A stretch of DNA of 64,000 nt from Heligmosomoides polygyrus polygyrus (GCA_947396885.1 OX377205.1:77038969-77102968), one strand, 5' to 3'; shown: positions 1-12,519, counted from the first letter of the stretch. Notes: a model not told the origin generated them from the sequence alone. Numbers and translations: made by a program.

Positions 1-74
1 TGAACATTCCTTCATCAATGAACTCACAACGTCCCAAGAGCTGGATATTTCCTCCTGCAACGGCAAAATCGGTT

Positions 75-328
75 TCAAGAGCAGAGATGGGTGGAGAGCA
101 ATTTTAATGCGCGCTTGACCTTTGCAGTGACTTGCGGTGGCCACCCAATGGACAAGTCAGTGCATTATCATTTCCATACAAGCCTTGCACCAATTCACCA
201 ATCCCGCAAAAGTTTGAAGCTTGGTAGCTTGGCTATTCTAGAAAGAAATTCGAACCAAGAACTTGGAATCGGATGCATGCGACAGCCAGCATCTCTCCCA
301 ACTGCGCTAACACGCGCCCTTCGTATTC
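75..328 (-). mobile_element. tRNA-derived SINE, copy 1
   Basis: Read on the - strand, this starts with a tRNA-like head (A box GTTAGCGCAG, B box GGTTCGAATTTC). A body common to the other copies follows, including the GGCCACCGCAAGTCACTG block and a GCGCATT segment. Eleven related copies lie in this window on both strands, which is the main evidence that this is a SINE and not a gene. Short open frames through it are repeat artefacts. Confidence 0.7.
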
Positions 329-960
329 TATTCATAAGAATATCAGAACAATTTTGCAGTTTTTTTTGTGATAGGAGAGGTTTCGACGAACACTTTTCTT
401 TACAGAAAAAGATTTCGAACTTTGCTCACATAAAACGGCATATTATATTATATTCATGTCGTCACTGCACGGAGCATCGTTGCAGCATTCGTGTAAATAC
501 GCACCTGGGAACCAATGTTTGTGACGACATCGTGCTGCAATCTTAGAATGCACACATGATCGTGAACAGTTTATTTTCTATTTTTCATTTAGGCTTAAGA
601 AATGGAAATTACAGAACAGGGCCAATAAATCTTGATCGAATTATGTGCTTATTAAATGAATGAATAAATAAATAAATACATTCTGTGGCACGGTTTCTGT
701 TGAGATGTTGCAAAAGGCGAGAGGCCAAAGTGTATGTTTCTGTTTAGTGCTTTAATGTTCTTTCTGTTCAGTTTATGGTTTTTTACGGTCGAAGCTTATG
801 TTTCAGGTATGAAGGCCGAGGATTCTTCGGAACAAACGGACTGGAAAAGCATGAACTTTCCATCATTAAACCAATCAGCTATAGTTCCGGCATATTACCC
901 ATTCAGCTCATCCTTTTTTGTGAGTTTTATATGTTGGCTGCTACCGCTATAACGAAGAAC
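329..960. other. no gene seen; AAAT-tailed repeat end at 649-679
   Basis: I see no supportable gene here. The run of AAAT units at 649-679 on the + strand resembles the 3' tail of the CR1-like LINE at 45.8 kb, so the bases before it may be a short LINE 3' fragment. The rest is unassigned. Confidence 0.4.
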
Positions 961-964
961 GACG

Positions 965-1262
965 AGATGCGCTTTTCCAGAAAATGTAGGACAACTAGGC
1001 ACCAGCTGTTGCGTACACCTTGATTCTAGGCCAGGTCCTTGGTTCGAAGTTTCGGCCCAGGCCAAACAGGCCTTCTATAGCTCTGACGTCGATGAATTGG
1101 TGCTAGACTAGTCTAGCAGACAAAACACTTATTTGCACATCGGCCGGCCACGTCACTGCAAAAGCCACATACCCATCCAAATTGCCTCTACAACATAGAG
1201 GTTGAATGCGTGGCGTATCCTGAAAAAACTGATTTTCCTTTATCTTTTTATTCCTATTCGTT
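965..1262 (+). mobile_element. tRNA-derived SINE, copy 2 (diverged)
   Basis: The B box survives as GGTTCGAAGTTTC near 1042. The body contains the family blocks GATGAATTGGTGC, CGGCCGGCCACGTCACTGC and GAATGCGTGGCGTATCC. The A-box region is badly diverged. Orientation is + and the 3' end meets the 3' end of the RTE-like LINE that runs on the other strand. Confidence 0.6.
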
Positions 1263-1366
1263 TCTACATATGCTGACCAGAGAAAGAGAGATAATTGCAA
1301 AAGGAAAAAGCGAGTGCAAGAAAAACCATATTCATCATACGCTAAGACTGGGGGACTTACTTAGAC

Positions 1367-4355
1367 TTAGTTCCTTCCATGCCGTTGGGCATATCGGCCG
1401 ACGAGACTTCTCCATTGATACCTGTCTTGTGCCAACTCTTCACCTTCGTCTCTGGAAATATTCAGTAGTTTAAGGTCCTTTTCGAATGTTCACCTCCATG
1501 TGTTTCTCGGATGACCGCGCGCTCTGCTACCATCTTCAGGAATCCAATACATGGCTACTCGAGGAAATCGGTACTCAGGCATTCGCATTACGTGTACTGC
1601 GAGGCTAGACGTCTTTGTGCGATTAATGCAGAAAGACTACTTCAACCTCTCCGGTTTAGGACTTCACAGTTAGTCACACGGTCTGTATATCGTACTCTCA
1701 ATATCTGTCGAAGATATCTCTGGTGGAAGGCGTTTAGCTTTTTGGCGCACTTCATAGACATGGCCCATGTTTCACTCGCGTAGGCAACAATCGGGACTAC
1801 AATTGAGTGGTAAAGCCGCAGCTTTATCTTCGACGCAATTGACGGTAAGCTGCAGATTGGAACAAGCTTTCAAAACACAGATGCAGCCTTCACAATCCTC
1901 GTTAGTATTTCTGATTCCGCATTCCCGTCGCATGACACGGTACTTCCAAGATATGTCAACTTCTGAACAGCTTCGAGCTGTGATGTCTCGACGTTGATAT
2001 CTACGTTTATATCTGTTCTCCCTAGCTTATCACTTTCGATTTGTCCGGGTTTAATCGTAGTCCAATTTTCTTGGCTTTGTTCGCGAGGTTTGTAGTCGCC
2101 TGCTGCAGTAAATCGTTGTTCTCGGCTATGATTACTACATCGTCTGAGAAATCGAGGTCTATTAAGCGGTGTATCCTGCTCCATTTGATATCCGTTTCAT
2201 CGCATTTCATAAATTTCCTCAAAATGAAGTCCAGAGCAACATTGAACAGAAGAGGGGAGAGCACACATCCTTGCCTTACTCCGGTAACAACTTTGAAGAA
2301 TGTCGTGTACATTGCATTCGTTCTGACGCAACAGAAGGAATTCTTGTACAGCTTCCTGAAGATTTCCACAAAAGGCTGAGGTATACCGTAAATCCTAAGA
2401 TTTACCGTAGCGATTCACGGTGTATACTATCGAAGGCCTTCCAGAAATCCACGAAATTGATGAGAAGTTGCTTCCGAAGTTCCATGCATTGTTCAATGAC
2501 ATTCCGTAGGGTAAATATCTGTTCGCTCCATGACCTACCACCTCGGAATCCACATTGTTCTTCACGAAGTCTTTCACCTACCGCGGCTCGTAGTCGATGT
2601 AGTAGAATTAAGCAGAGCACCTTGCCGGGTATAGAATGCAATGTAACTCCTCGCCAGTTTCCACATTCTGATAAGTCGCCTTTTTTGGATATTTTGACGA
2701 TGACTCCTCGCTTCCAGTCTTTCGGAACTTTTAAACGCTGCCAGCATATGTTAAACAGCCTCGTTAATTTAGAAGCCATTGCTCTGCCTCCTGCCTTGAG
2801 AAGTTCAGCGGAGATTTCATGCAGACCCGGCGCTTTACCACCTTTCAGACTTTTGATTGCTCTGTCCGTCTTCTCAAATGTTATGTCGCCCATGTAAACT
2901 TCCAGAACGCTCTCCTCTTCCTCATTCGAAAGTCATATGTATCAGTCATTCCGGCTGGTTCAGGACTTCTTTGAAGTGCGCAACCCATCTCTCAATCTGT
3001 TCTTCGTCCGCAGCGAGCAACTTGCCGCCTCGATCCTTTATCGGTGTGTTTAAACTGCTGTGTGCTCCCTTTAGGTCTCTGACGATTCCGTAGAGCGTTT
3101 TCGAGTGGCCAAGTTCGGCAGCGTTTTGTACCTCTACACCTTTTTGCGTTAGCCAATTCTTTTTATCGGCTCGACATGATTGTTTGACTAACCGATCGAG
3201 TTCAGCGTACCTCCGGCAATATTCCCATTTAACCTCATCGCTGAAGTTAGATCGGTCCTTTTGTTGCTTCCTACGTTTTCGCTCGTCTATTAGATTCCAC
3301 GTTTCGTGCCTTATCCACTGTTCTTTACGAGTGCCTCTCCTTCTCCCGATGTATTCCTCAGCACAAGCACGAGTAGCTTCCTTTATGATATTCCATTGCT
3401 TTTCAGCCTCTGTGCAGTTGCCGACCTCATCTAGCAAGCGGAATCGGTTTTGCAGCTTAATGGGGAAGTTTGTCGAGACGACGGGATCTTTTAGTCGAGC
3501 TATGTCAAAGAGTCGTGCAATGCAATGTCGTTTCTGTTGCTTGAGTTTCCGTCTCATGCTTGCTCTAACCAAGTAGTGATCGGATCCTGCATCTGCGCCG
3601 CGATATGCTCGTGTATCTAGTAAGGATGTTCTCCACCTGTTGCTGATACAAACGAAGTCAATCTCGTTTACCGTTCCTCCATCCGGCGACGACCACGTAG
3701 CTTTGTGTATCCGACGGTGTTGGAAATAAGTGTTGCCAATGCAGAGATTGTTGTAGCTGCAAAAGGTAATGAGTTTGCAAAAGGTACTTCCATTATCATT
3801 TGTATCGCTAGCTGACGTAAACGATCCTACAACTTTTTCCAGCCCTGTCTGATCACCGCCTAGTTTGGCGTTGAAGTCACCCATTACAATCTTCAAGTCG
3901 CGTCGAGGCGTTTCATTTATCGTTTGCATTCGTAGGCATTCGTAGAAATCGTCCTTCTTCGCATCCTCAGAATCTTCGGTCGTTGTATACACTTGTATCA
4001 CCGTGACTCTGATGTGCTTTGTCCGGAAGCGTGCACTTATGATCCGGTCATTCACTGGTTTCCAACTGACGAGAGCATTATTGGCGCGTTGACTCCGTAC
4101 GAATCCCACTCCATTTGTGTGTAACGAGCCGCCCGAAAATATTATGGACTTCCCAGAGCTGACGATTAAATCATTCCCAGTCCATCGCATCCCGCTAACT
4201 CCGAATATGTCAAGGCGGTAGCCGTCGAATTCCCTCAGTAGCTGAGCGAGTATTCCTGGATAAGACTGGTTGAGCATGGTAGTTCTGGAAACGTTTGCAG
4301 AACCTTTCCAAATCTGGATCTGCCTCTGGACACTCCCCTGGTTAGAGAGGAACAC
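1367..4355 (-). pseudogene. RTE-like LINE: endonuclease-reverse transcriptase, nearly full length, broken
   Basis: A non-LTR retrotransposon polyprotein reads leftwards. An apurinic-type endonuclease comes first (2946-4355), with MGDFNAKLG and the GSDHYLV motif. Its usual SEMRW motif reads SGMRW, so the metal-binding Glu is lost. The reverse transcriptase follows, with NWRGVTL, RQGCVLSPLLF and a catalytic FSDD box in place of FADD (about 2100-2893). The C-terminal region continues with YLGSTVSCDG and YASETW and ends in a TAA at 1367-1369. Breaks I can see: frameshifts near 2940 and 2402, a TGA replacing Gly just before KLVPI near 1870, a TGA after LNRRG, and a frameshift near 1580. About 1000 codons are represented, close to full coding length. 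It is RTE-like, related to the cfdp2-like endonuclease-RT proteins. Inactive. Confidence 0.88.
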
Positions 4356-5772
4356 AAAGAAAAAATACTGAAGATACCTCCCTCACATAATTATGACTAG
4401 ATTATACTTCAAATTAGTTCTAAAGAGTTTGGAATGAAAATATATTAAGTAAAGATGATAGAAGTATGTTGGCGCATTCTTATCCCACGTCCAGCTCTAA
4501 TGCTTAGTAATGCTCTTTTTCAGACAGTTCCACAGTACCATCTGGCGACGTGCAAAATTGAAAAGAACATGGCAACCATCCGCACTGCAACATTTTGTTA
4601 TCTGAATGACCCTAAGGAATTTGATGTTGTTAATCGAACCATAAGCACAGATTCCTGGAACACGTGAGTTCCAATTGTAGTTCAGAGTCAACTGCGATAC
4701 CTGTTGGACCTAGTTTCCATTTTGCAGTGAATGCTGGAAGTTCAATTCTACTCGCAGCAATTTCGACGAGACCGCTAAAGCAATGGGACCGAAAATGCTG
4801 CTCTTCGCCGTGCTTCGACAGCCAGTCGATCGCTTTTTAAGTGGATATATCCACATATGCCTCAGGTATGTACGGTCCTGAACAAACACAATCACCTTCT
4901 TGTTTGCTTAAAAAAGCTCGCATAATCTTCACAGAGAGTCCTTCCTTGAGTTTTGAAATGTTTTCAAAGTGACTACGTCTTAAATAACTTAACTACACGT
5001 TTATATTTAGCAAATGTACAATAGCATACAAGGCGTATATTTGAGTGGCTGCAAGGTATTTAGGTTCAAAAACCATATTTCCTTCATTGTCGATTTTTTG
5101 GTTCAACAAAATTTTCGCGTGCTCATTCCGCAGCGTGCCTTGCAGCTTGGATAAGCGTAATGAACTGGGCACAATCTTTAAAGCTTCCAGTTGATAGAGA
5201 CCTCGGACGAATAGCATTCTTTCTCCTAATGAAGCGAGGTGAGCGGAGGTTTCTAAGCGCAAATAACGCTATTAAAAATCCGGAAATACTGCCAGCTCAA
5301 CTAAAATACAGAACAGAAAGCGGGGTTAAAAAGACTTACAGCGATAACATAACACAAAGGTAGACAAACATGGATTAAGGTCTCAAGGATGAGAACAGTA
5401 TAATAAAGGGTACAATGACGAATCTGGAAGAGGGGTTCGAGCTGGAAAGGTACAGTTTATAAGCTATTTTCACTTCAGGCTCAACATTTTCGAAGCCAGA
5501 TTATGCTTTTCGTACCAATGTGGACTCCTCAAATCAGAGTGGATGTCTATGTGGTAAAGTATACAAGTTTTATGAACTGCAAATTTCCGCAGAAAACTTG
5601 TTTTACTTCCTTTACAGGTTTATAGTTGCCTACCAAAGACTAAAACACGCAGACATATGTACTTTTGTAAGCTTCGCAAACCTATTATTCTTTTAGATGT
5701 ATTAGGTCGATGCATATGAATGGCCGATTTGCTGAAAACTTTGACAGATCATAACTTTGATTAGAAGCAATT
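4356..5772. other. intergenic, nothing recognised
   Basis: AT-rich unique-looking sequence. Open frames are short, run on both strands, and show no domain or conserved motif. The 5' untranslated part of the LINE may extend into the first few hundred bases, but no boundary is visible. Confidence 0.4.
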
Positions 5773-6470
5773 TTATTTGTCGAAATAAACTCCATTACAA
5801 TTAATACACATTTTCCAACGGGCAAGAGCTTAGACATACCATCTTTCAAAAAACAGAAACACGAGAATTAACAAAGCATAGGAAGTCACTTTCGACATCA
5901 TCTTGGTTGCTGAATTTTACATCCTTCACATGATGATCTAAATGCTTGAAAAATGATAGCTGGTAGGGGCAGATTTGGAGAATATAATCGATGTGGCAGA
6001 GTTTCGTATCCCAATTTATCCAGTTTCTGGACAACAATTTTTAGAACGCGCGGACGCGCGTTGTCATGAATAGGATTAATTGACCAAAGCTGGCTGTGGC
6101 TCAATCAACTTCTGGTGCGCCCTTCAAATTCGGCACAGTACTTCTTCACTGCAATGGATCCTCCAGTATATATGAGTTTAAAATGGTCTATACCGGCCAT
6201 TGTCTACCATACGGTCTCCATAGCCTTCTTTGGATGAAGACTTGGTTTCGGCATCTCCTTGGGACTCTCGTTCTTGTCCAGCAATCGTGTAGCGACGATA
6301 ATTTTCATATAAATATCCATTTTTCGTCGCATGTCACGATCCTCTCCGAAAGGGGCACCCCTAGATTGCGCAGCCTTGACGGAACACAGGTACCATGGCG
6401 CTTCGGCATCTGTCCGGCGGTCAGTTTGTGCGGGATCTGAAGCGATCCAACACAAATAGTCCTACCACAC
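5773..6470 (-). pseudogene. mariner transposase, C-terminal half (fossil)
   Basis: Read leftwards, the frames give TCDEKWIFI (first catalytic Asp region), DESPKEMPKPSLHPKKAM-like text, HDNARPRVLKIVVQKLDKLG (second Asp), a decayed YSPNLPLP box where the third Asp should lie, NQDDVESDF, and finally CINCNGVYFDK followed by TAA at 5773-5775. These are the ordered landmarks of a mariner D,D34D transposase. The reading frame jumps several times, so it cannot be functional. The matching N-terminal domain lies at 7360-7641 on the same strand, so the two are probably one element split by about 0.9 kb. Confidence 0.85.
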
Positions 6471-7359
6471 AGTATTAGATAGGAATGCGACAACAAGCGT
6501 TGAAGATCACCTAAACTTGGGTAATTAAACCTCCACTCTTTAAGTACACAAAATAAACAAAACAAACAACAACAAAACGAAATAAACACAAAAACGGATA
6601 GCGAACAACGATAATCGATGGTAAGCGATATGATGATAAACAATGATGAACATGAAGAAAACATAGCTACACTATGCGAACAATAGATGACAACCAAAAT
6701 GAACTTCGATGTCTGCAAAACCGCACTATAAGAGCACGTGAATACCCACAAGAGGATTTTAAATAGGATTAGAGCGATAAGCCTGCTTTAGAAAGAAACC
6801 GCAAAGCAAAACGAGGCCAAAAATAGGACACCGCAAGCAAAGAGAACTTTCCACACCTGACTCTTGGCTCTTTTAAGGCTAAGGCAAGTAAGGCTGTAGG
6901 AGAGGTGTCCTGATTTTTTTCTTTTGATTCGCTTTTATTCTGTTTTATTCAGCAAGTAATGATGCTGTTTTGTCATATGCTGTTCTCTGGTTTAATTGTG
7001 CTCATGTTTGTGTTTGTTTTTGTTTGCTGTTTTATACACAAGAAAACATATACAGTTTTTTTGTTTTTTGTTTTTGTTTTGAGGAGCATTACACAAAGGT
7101 TCGTCTGAAGGCAGTGGCGAAACGAACCTTTTAATGTTTTATAATTTGTGACATATCATTCTTTTAATTAATTAAAAAATTCTATTATTTTACACCTTTC
7201 TTTACTTCTTTGAATTTTACATTTCGTTATGTTCTATATTATACGTAGTCTTCGGGCTACGTCCAGAACAGAGGGAAGTAAAATAAAGCCAGAGAGCGCG
7301 CACGCGGTCGAATGGGGCGGGGAATCCTTCCATGGAGAAGGCTTGTCCTCAGGATCCAT
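6471..7359. other. sequence separating two mariner halves
   Basis: AT-rich, with long A/C-rich and T/G-rich tracts (for example around 6545-6600 and 7010-7080). It sits exactly where the middle of a mariner transposase would be, so it is probably a later insertion. I could not find clear terminal repeats or a coding domain. Confidence 0.4.
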
Positions 7360-7641
7360 TCATCCAATTTCCTTACTTTTCCGATCGCATTTAGGTGGCG
7401 GCTGATAGTGCTGCGCCAAGGTTTTGAATTCGTCGTCGTTCATGAGTGACGGTGGCCTACCTCGGCCTTCATCTTCGAGACTTTCATCTGCAGATCGAAA
7501 CCTTTCGAACCAGTGGCGAATTATGCGTTCCCTAGCGAAACCCTCCCCAAGTGTAACGTTGGTGTTACGAGCTGCGGCCGTGGCATAGTGTCCACTTTTC
7601 CATTCATATAAATACAGCACCCGAATATCACGTTGATTCAT
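7360..7641 (-). pseudogene. mariner transposase, N-terminal HTH domain
   Basis: A 93-codon frame starts MNQRDIRVLYLYEWKSGH and contains WFERFRSADESLEDEGRGRP, the hallmark linker of the paired HTH DNA-binding domain of mariner transposases. It ends soon after the domain. Strand and order fit the C-terminal half at 5773-6470, so this is best read as the 5' part of one interrupted copy. The alternative is two independent fragments. Confidence 0.8.
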
Positions 7642-9774
7642 ATGTAAAAACTACGTCGAAAACTCTTAAACAGGCATTTATGTCACAAAAGCTAAAAATG
7701 CTAAGAAAGCGGATATTCTTTCATTATATTTCAGAACTGTATACAATGCTTGAAACAGGAACATTCGCTGCCACGAAGACTCTAACAGAATTTGAGGTGG
7801 AAAACGATCTAATACGAGTGACTTTCGACTTATTTTAATGTTCAGCTCGTAGCTAAGCTCATCTGATTGGTAGCGAAATCGTGTTTAGATTGAGCTGCAG
7901 AGTGAAGAATTATGCGTTATTTGTGACTATTCTTGCTGTGCCTTTGATTTATAACAGAACTCCATCAGGCAGAATTTTCTCTGTCATTCAAAAAAAACAT
8001 GGCAATCAACTGGACGAGTTCACAGCGCTGCTTGCCAACAAGAACTATCATTTTTCTGAAAGAATAGCAAGACACGATGTTCTCAATGTTTTAATGCTTC
8101 GGTGCAGAACGAGCTTCAAGGCGGATCCACCTTTGACGGGAAACAGCGTCGCCACGCCATAAGTTAGCGATTGAGGGGCTTCGTCGGTAGAACAGCGAGC
8201 ATCTGAAGACGAAGATCAGGTGTAGCCGTTAGGCCGCTCAGTAAACTGCCCACCTAACATTCTGTTCCAGCACAAAAGCATTGAACAGTGGGCTGTCTTT
8301 TTGGATCCCGTGTATAGAGAATACTACTTTTTTCAAATAAATTAAAAATAGATTTTGAGAAACGAAGGCTTATGTTCACCTCTTCTAACCGTGCCCGCTT
8401 TAAAGCTGGGGACGTAGATTTTGGTTTGGCACGTTTCAGTTTGATTTTAGGAATGTCGAAAAAATTTGGCATGAGAATACCACGCATTCTATATTTCCTG
8501 TCTTTGATGAGTTGCAAGTATTTTAAAACCGCTTGGAATTTATGGTGAATTAGGCCATTGTTGAATTTTCATCTAAAAATATCTCTTTTATGTCACGTCG
8601 AGAACCTCTGAATTTTACGAGCAACCTAGCCAAACTTTTTTCGTGAGATTGATATGATCTTCAGCCCTCGCATTTACAACGCGACAGGAAGATGCTTTGG
8701 ATGCGGGTCGGATATGCGATGCTTTGTGGAAGGTCTTCATCGATTTCTCTTCGACTTCTACAATAATCGAATCGAGAAGACACATATGAACAACGTCTTG
8801 GCTGATCATTTCGCCCCACAAACGTGGTATGTTCTTTTCTGAAATCTGTATTTCTTGTAAGAGTAGGACGGTAAATTACTGAATTGGTGTGGCCGGATGA
8901 GCGAAGCACAGCGAGTGTTTTTTTTTTCGTTGAGACCTCCGCGGTACTGGGCAGAACATGAAGGCGACCATAGAGCTACTGTTCATATCCATAATAGTTT
9001 GGGTCCGCCTTACATTAGCTTGAAATTTGTAGATTTCTGCTATACTCTGGAAAGAATGAGAACCTCGGCTTTCCAAGCTTCCCACCGCAGTCCATTGATA
9101 CAGGTGAAGCGTGCACATAAATTACCTCCACGGCTTTACCTTAAGTGGAGAACGAGGCGCAACCCAAAAATCATTGATTAACGTTGACTGTTCCGAACTC
9201 GGTCGTTTAGGACTTTTCTGATTATTATATAACAGAGTGCTCGAAAAAGTGATAATCGCATTGTTTGAAAAGGCATACATTGTGCCCCGCGATTGCATGA
9301 AGACAAAGACTTGGTTAGCCGCTCACTAACGATTGGCCGGAGCGGTCGGTCGGACCTACGAAACGGCTATAATGGCTGGAAATACCACGATAGAAACGCA
9401 CAGGATGCCAAGCCGTTCGGGGCACAGTTGAATTTCATGAGATCGACATTCCGTACTTCTGCATTTCCACTGTTTGGCTGAGATTTGAAGGTTTCTACTA
9501 CTGTACAGTGTCAGGCGGCGCTTTCTGCATGTTTTCCAACTGTATTCTGCTGGAGATTAATTCTAGCTGGGCTTCAAGTGCAAAGCATTACGCATTGTTC
9601 AAAAATTGACAGGAAAGGAGATTAGCGGTCACAACAGGGAAATGTGCAGGGAGCATCTGGAGATTGTGTAGCAGTCGCACCCCTCAAATCTCAACCCACT
9701 AGTAGAAATGCAAAAAGCGCCACGGCATAGGAGAGCTGCCCTTCCGAGATCACTCCCATGAATACACACAGCAA
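7642..9774. other. intergenic, no gene supported
   Basis: No gene could be supported. An open frame at 7881-8162 (+) has no ATG start and no recognisable domain. A frame at 8254-8517 (-) contains a basic stretch (PKIKLKRAKPKS, then LKRARLEE) followed by a possible donor. It could be an exon of an unrecognised nuclear protein, but no partner exon was found. Confidence 0.35.
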
Positions 9775-10886
9775 CAGGGATGTGCGGAATTTCTGTTCCC
9801 GTTTTCCAAATTCCTTTTTTCGGCCGTTTTACTCCTTCTGTTCCGTTCCGTGTTCCGCTTTCTCTTGGGCTGGAAGACGGAACGGAAATGGTGACTTTTC
9901 GCTCATTAATTGTTTCACACTGCCTTCATTCACCTCTTGAACTTAAACGAAATGCTGAAGAAAGAGATTAACAGCGTGTCGCCTTTTTTCTTGGGATTGT
10001 GTTGCTTTCAAACCGGTGGTGCATCCTGATGTCAAAACAGCGTGGTAACCAAATTGGATTCTTTTTTCTTTTCTTGAAACGATGTACTACCGAATGATAT
10101 AGAGCCAAAGAAGGTTTTATGGGTGTTTGAATCAAGAATCAAATTCCTCACCTGGAGCATGTTTATCTTTCCCCTAAAAATCTTAGGTCTGACCTGGAGC
10201 ACCAATTTTAGATCAGAATTCTATAAACACTTTCAGGTTGCTTACATTGCTTTTCATAAGGAACATTGGATCTATCCTAGTCGGAGGAGGGGATGCGGTG
10301 CCTTTCCTTCTCACCCTCTTCTTTGAATTTGTTCCAGAGCTTCAGCTACTGCCAAATGTTACTGTGGTATTCGTGCGAACTCAGAGAGTGGGTGTCGTGT
10401 CGTGGGTGCTGAACGTAGCTGTACCTCAGCACTGCCACCTCCCAATTAGTATAAATGTGGGACACTCCATAAGACCGGACAGGTGTTATGAGTGGCGAAA
10501 TATCTGGCATCTTAATCGCTAGCTGGCTTCGTTGTGTTTAACATATTTTCTTCCTATTTACAGGAGGAATTTGCATAAACTGCGATTTGTTACACTGGTA
10601 ATGTTTGAAAATTCATCCCAGTAATGATACCAATACAAGAATTTTTTATTATGATATGTTGCTAAGAAAGAAAGTCACATGCTCCCTCACCTGCTTCCTA
10701 AATTCATTAACGGCAACTTTGTTATTACTACCATTGTGGATATATATTTATGAAAATTAAAAGAAGTAATGAGTTTTGAGCCATTTCCGTTTCCGTATTT
10801 CGTATTCCGATTTCCACCCATTTTTGAGCTCTTTCGTTCCGTATTCCGTGTTCCGCTTTTTTCGAAAACATTTCCGCACATTTCTG
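9775..10886. mobile_element. hAT-like non-autonomous element A
   Basis: The left end CAGGGATGTGCGGAA matches the reverse complement of the right end, CAGAAATGTGCGGAA, at 13 of 15 bases. The flanks CACAGCAA (9767-9774) and CACAGGAA (10887-10894) form an 8-bp target duplication with one mismatch. Just inside both ends are clusters of TTCCG words (TTCCGTATTCCG, GTTCCGTGTTCCG), like the subterminal transposase-binding repeats of hAT elements. No transposase frame is visible inside, so it is non-autonomous. Length about 1.1 kb. Confidence 0.78.
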
Positions 10887-10894
10887 CACAGGAA

Positions 10895-11602
10895 CCCTCT
10901 GCGCCGCTAACGGCAAGGTATCAATTGCCAAACAGATGGCTGACTAGCTCCAGAGCTCTGAGGCTTTAAGCCGTCGCGATTCCATAATAAGTTTTGACGA
11001 ACCACTACCCTTTGGTTTAACGACTCGGCAACACTTTACAAATTGATGGATGGAAATTCTTCCTATATGACTCACTTTATCCATAGAAACCTGTGCTTCA
11101 AACCCTACCTTGTTACATCACTTCTATTCACTCACTCTTCATTGGATCGAAATCTTTATTTACCTAGACCACGGAATTTTTAGTTTTTTGAACCCTAAAA
11201 CATTCGATGTCTTTTAAGGTTCAGCCAGAATTTTTTTTACTAGAGTCTTTACAAAATCCAAGAACTGAAATGCTACTGCGGAACACAACATAAGCAGCAT
11301 TTACTTCCAAAACCAAGGAATCATTGGCACAAGCTGTGCAAGCGCGTTCTTCTTGCGTTTCGATGCATCCATAAAACGTTTCTGTCACAAAAAAACCAAA
11401 AATCGGACTGATTGCATTACTCGAAACTGCATATGTACATTGTTCGAGGACGATGGTCTAGGCAGCAATAAACCTTTTTTAGCCCGTTTGTCAAAATTTA
11501 TGATTTGATTAAGATTTGTTTAAGTGTTTCTTGCCTGTTGAAAGTGTATTTGTAGTCTAGTTTATATGGTCCACTAAAAGGGTTACAAATAAAAATTGTC
11601 AG
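10895..11602. other. no gene seen
   Basis: This lies between hAT-like element A and the sulfotransferase-like exons. I searched it for upstream sulfotransferase exons (PAPS-binding loop, RDP motif) and saw none. Confidence 0.4.
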
Positions 11603-12509
11603 AACGCAAAATACGTCTTCTATCTGTTACCAACCTTGATCACCTTCATGAGTATTCACAAGCTTACAGGTACTGCGAATTTGAAAAGCACAAAAAGGAT
11701 TTCATATTTATAAATTATCACGACGGTCCTGAACGAGTACCACGAGTAGCGAATGAGTTCGGCTATATATACAGAAAAGCGGGAGTTCCTGCTGACCAGC
11801 GAGCTGTCATTCACGCGGAAATGCTAAGTGGGTTATACTTGTTTCTTGCTTTTTCTTTCACATTTATAAATAAGCGCTAAGGCGCTGCGAACCTTAGTTG
11901 GGTGCCGAAATATCTGAAAAATGCTTAGACTCCTAATCATCGGAAATGAGCCAAAATCTATAAGAGAAGTGTTAGGAAATGTGAGGTGAAACTGCAAGGT
12001 GTTCGACGACGAGACGACATTTCCATGACCGCTCCTCACAGCGAACGAGCGCGTTATGAGCGGTCGCAGAGAGTGTAGGTTCCTGAATCGGGTTCCCCCT
12101 CCCAAGCCAACCAAGCTTCCATCTCTCTGGGGTCGCTGAATTGGTATGAGTTGTCTGGAAGGGACAAATACTGAACTACCTATGGATTGGCCGCCGTAAG
12201 TCATTATAAGGCCAAATACTCACTCAAATCACCTTCCAGCCATAGATACGGTTTCAAACTGCCTCGACGACATCCCGTAGAAGTAGAATGCGTGACGCAT
12301 TCTGCAAAGAATCGACTAACATCGCCCTTTATTCTTTTAAATTTCCTACACGATATGTAACGCCTTTTTCAGAGGGATCGGTGCCTCATATGTCAGCGAA
12401 TTCACCGATGAGAAGGAAGGTTGAGCGACAACTATTATCAAACGAGTACCTTCTGAAGCATCTCAGAGAAATCTACTTCCACGACTATTTCGAACTCGGA
12501 CTCCGATAA
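11603..12509 (+). CDS. carbohydrate sulfotransferase-like, C-terminal exons (partial)
   Basis: Two exons join with matching phase: 11603-11827 (acceptor TTGTCAG, donor A|GTGGGT) and 12373-12509 (acceptor TTTTTCAG, stop TAA). The product ends with YRYCEFEKHKKDFIFINY, then EFGYIYRKAGVPADQ, then VERQLLSNEYLLKHLREIY and DYFELGLR. This resembles the C-terminal tail of the nematode family related to Golgi carbohydrate sulfotransferases (Sulfotransfer_2 fold), which transfer sulfate from PAPS to glycans. That assignment is from memory of the family's style and is moderate. The catalytic N-terminal part is not in the preceding kilobases, so this is either the end of a gene with a distant upstream part or a truncated copy. 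The single intron carries a SINE just upstream of its acceptor. Confidence 0.5.
12045..12345 (+). mobile_element. tRNA-derived SINE, copy 3 (intronic)
   Basis: B box GGGTTCCCCCTCCC, then the body blocks GAATTGGTATGAG, GGATTGGCCGCCGTAAGTCATT, CATCCCGTAGAAGTAGAATG and GACTAACATCGCCCTTTATTC. It ends about 30 bases before the acceptor of the second sulfotransferase-like exon. Confidence 0.7.
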
Positions 12510-12519
12510 CAGTATTGGC

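Noticed and set aside
2169..2897. 242-codon + strand frame
   Set aside because: It is antisense to the RTE-like reverse transcriptase, whose - strand frames carry the conserved motifs.
7881..8162. 93-codon + strand frame with a hydrophobic start
   Set aside because: It starts at GTG, not ATG, has no domain, and cannot be joined in phase to the sulfotransferase-like exons.
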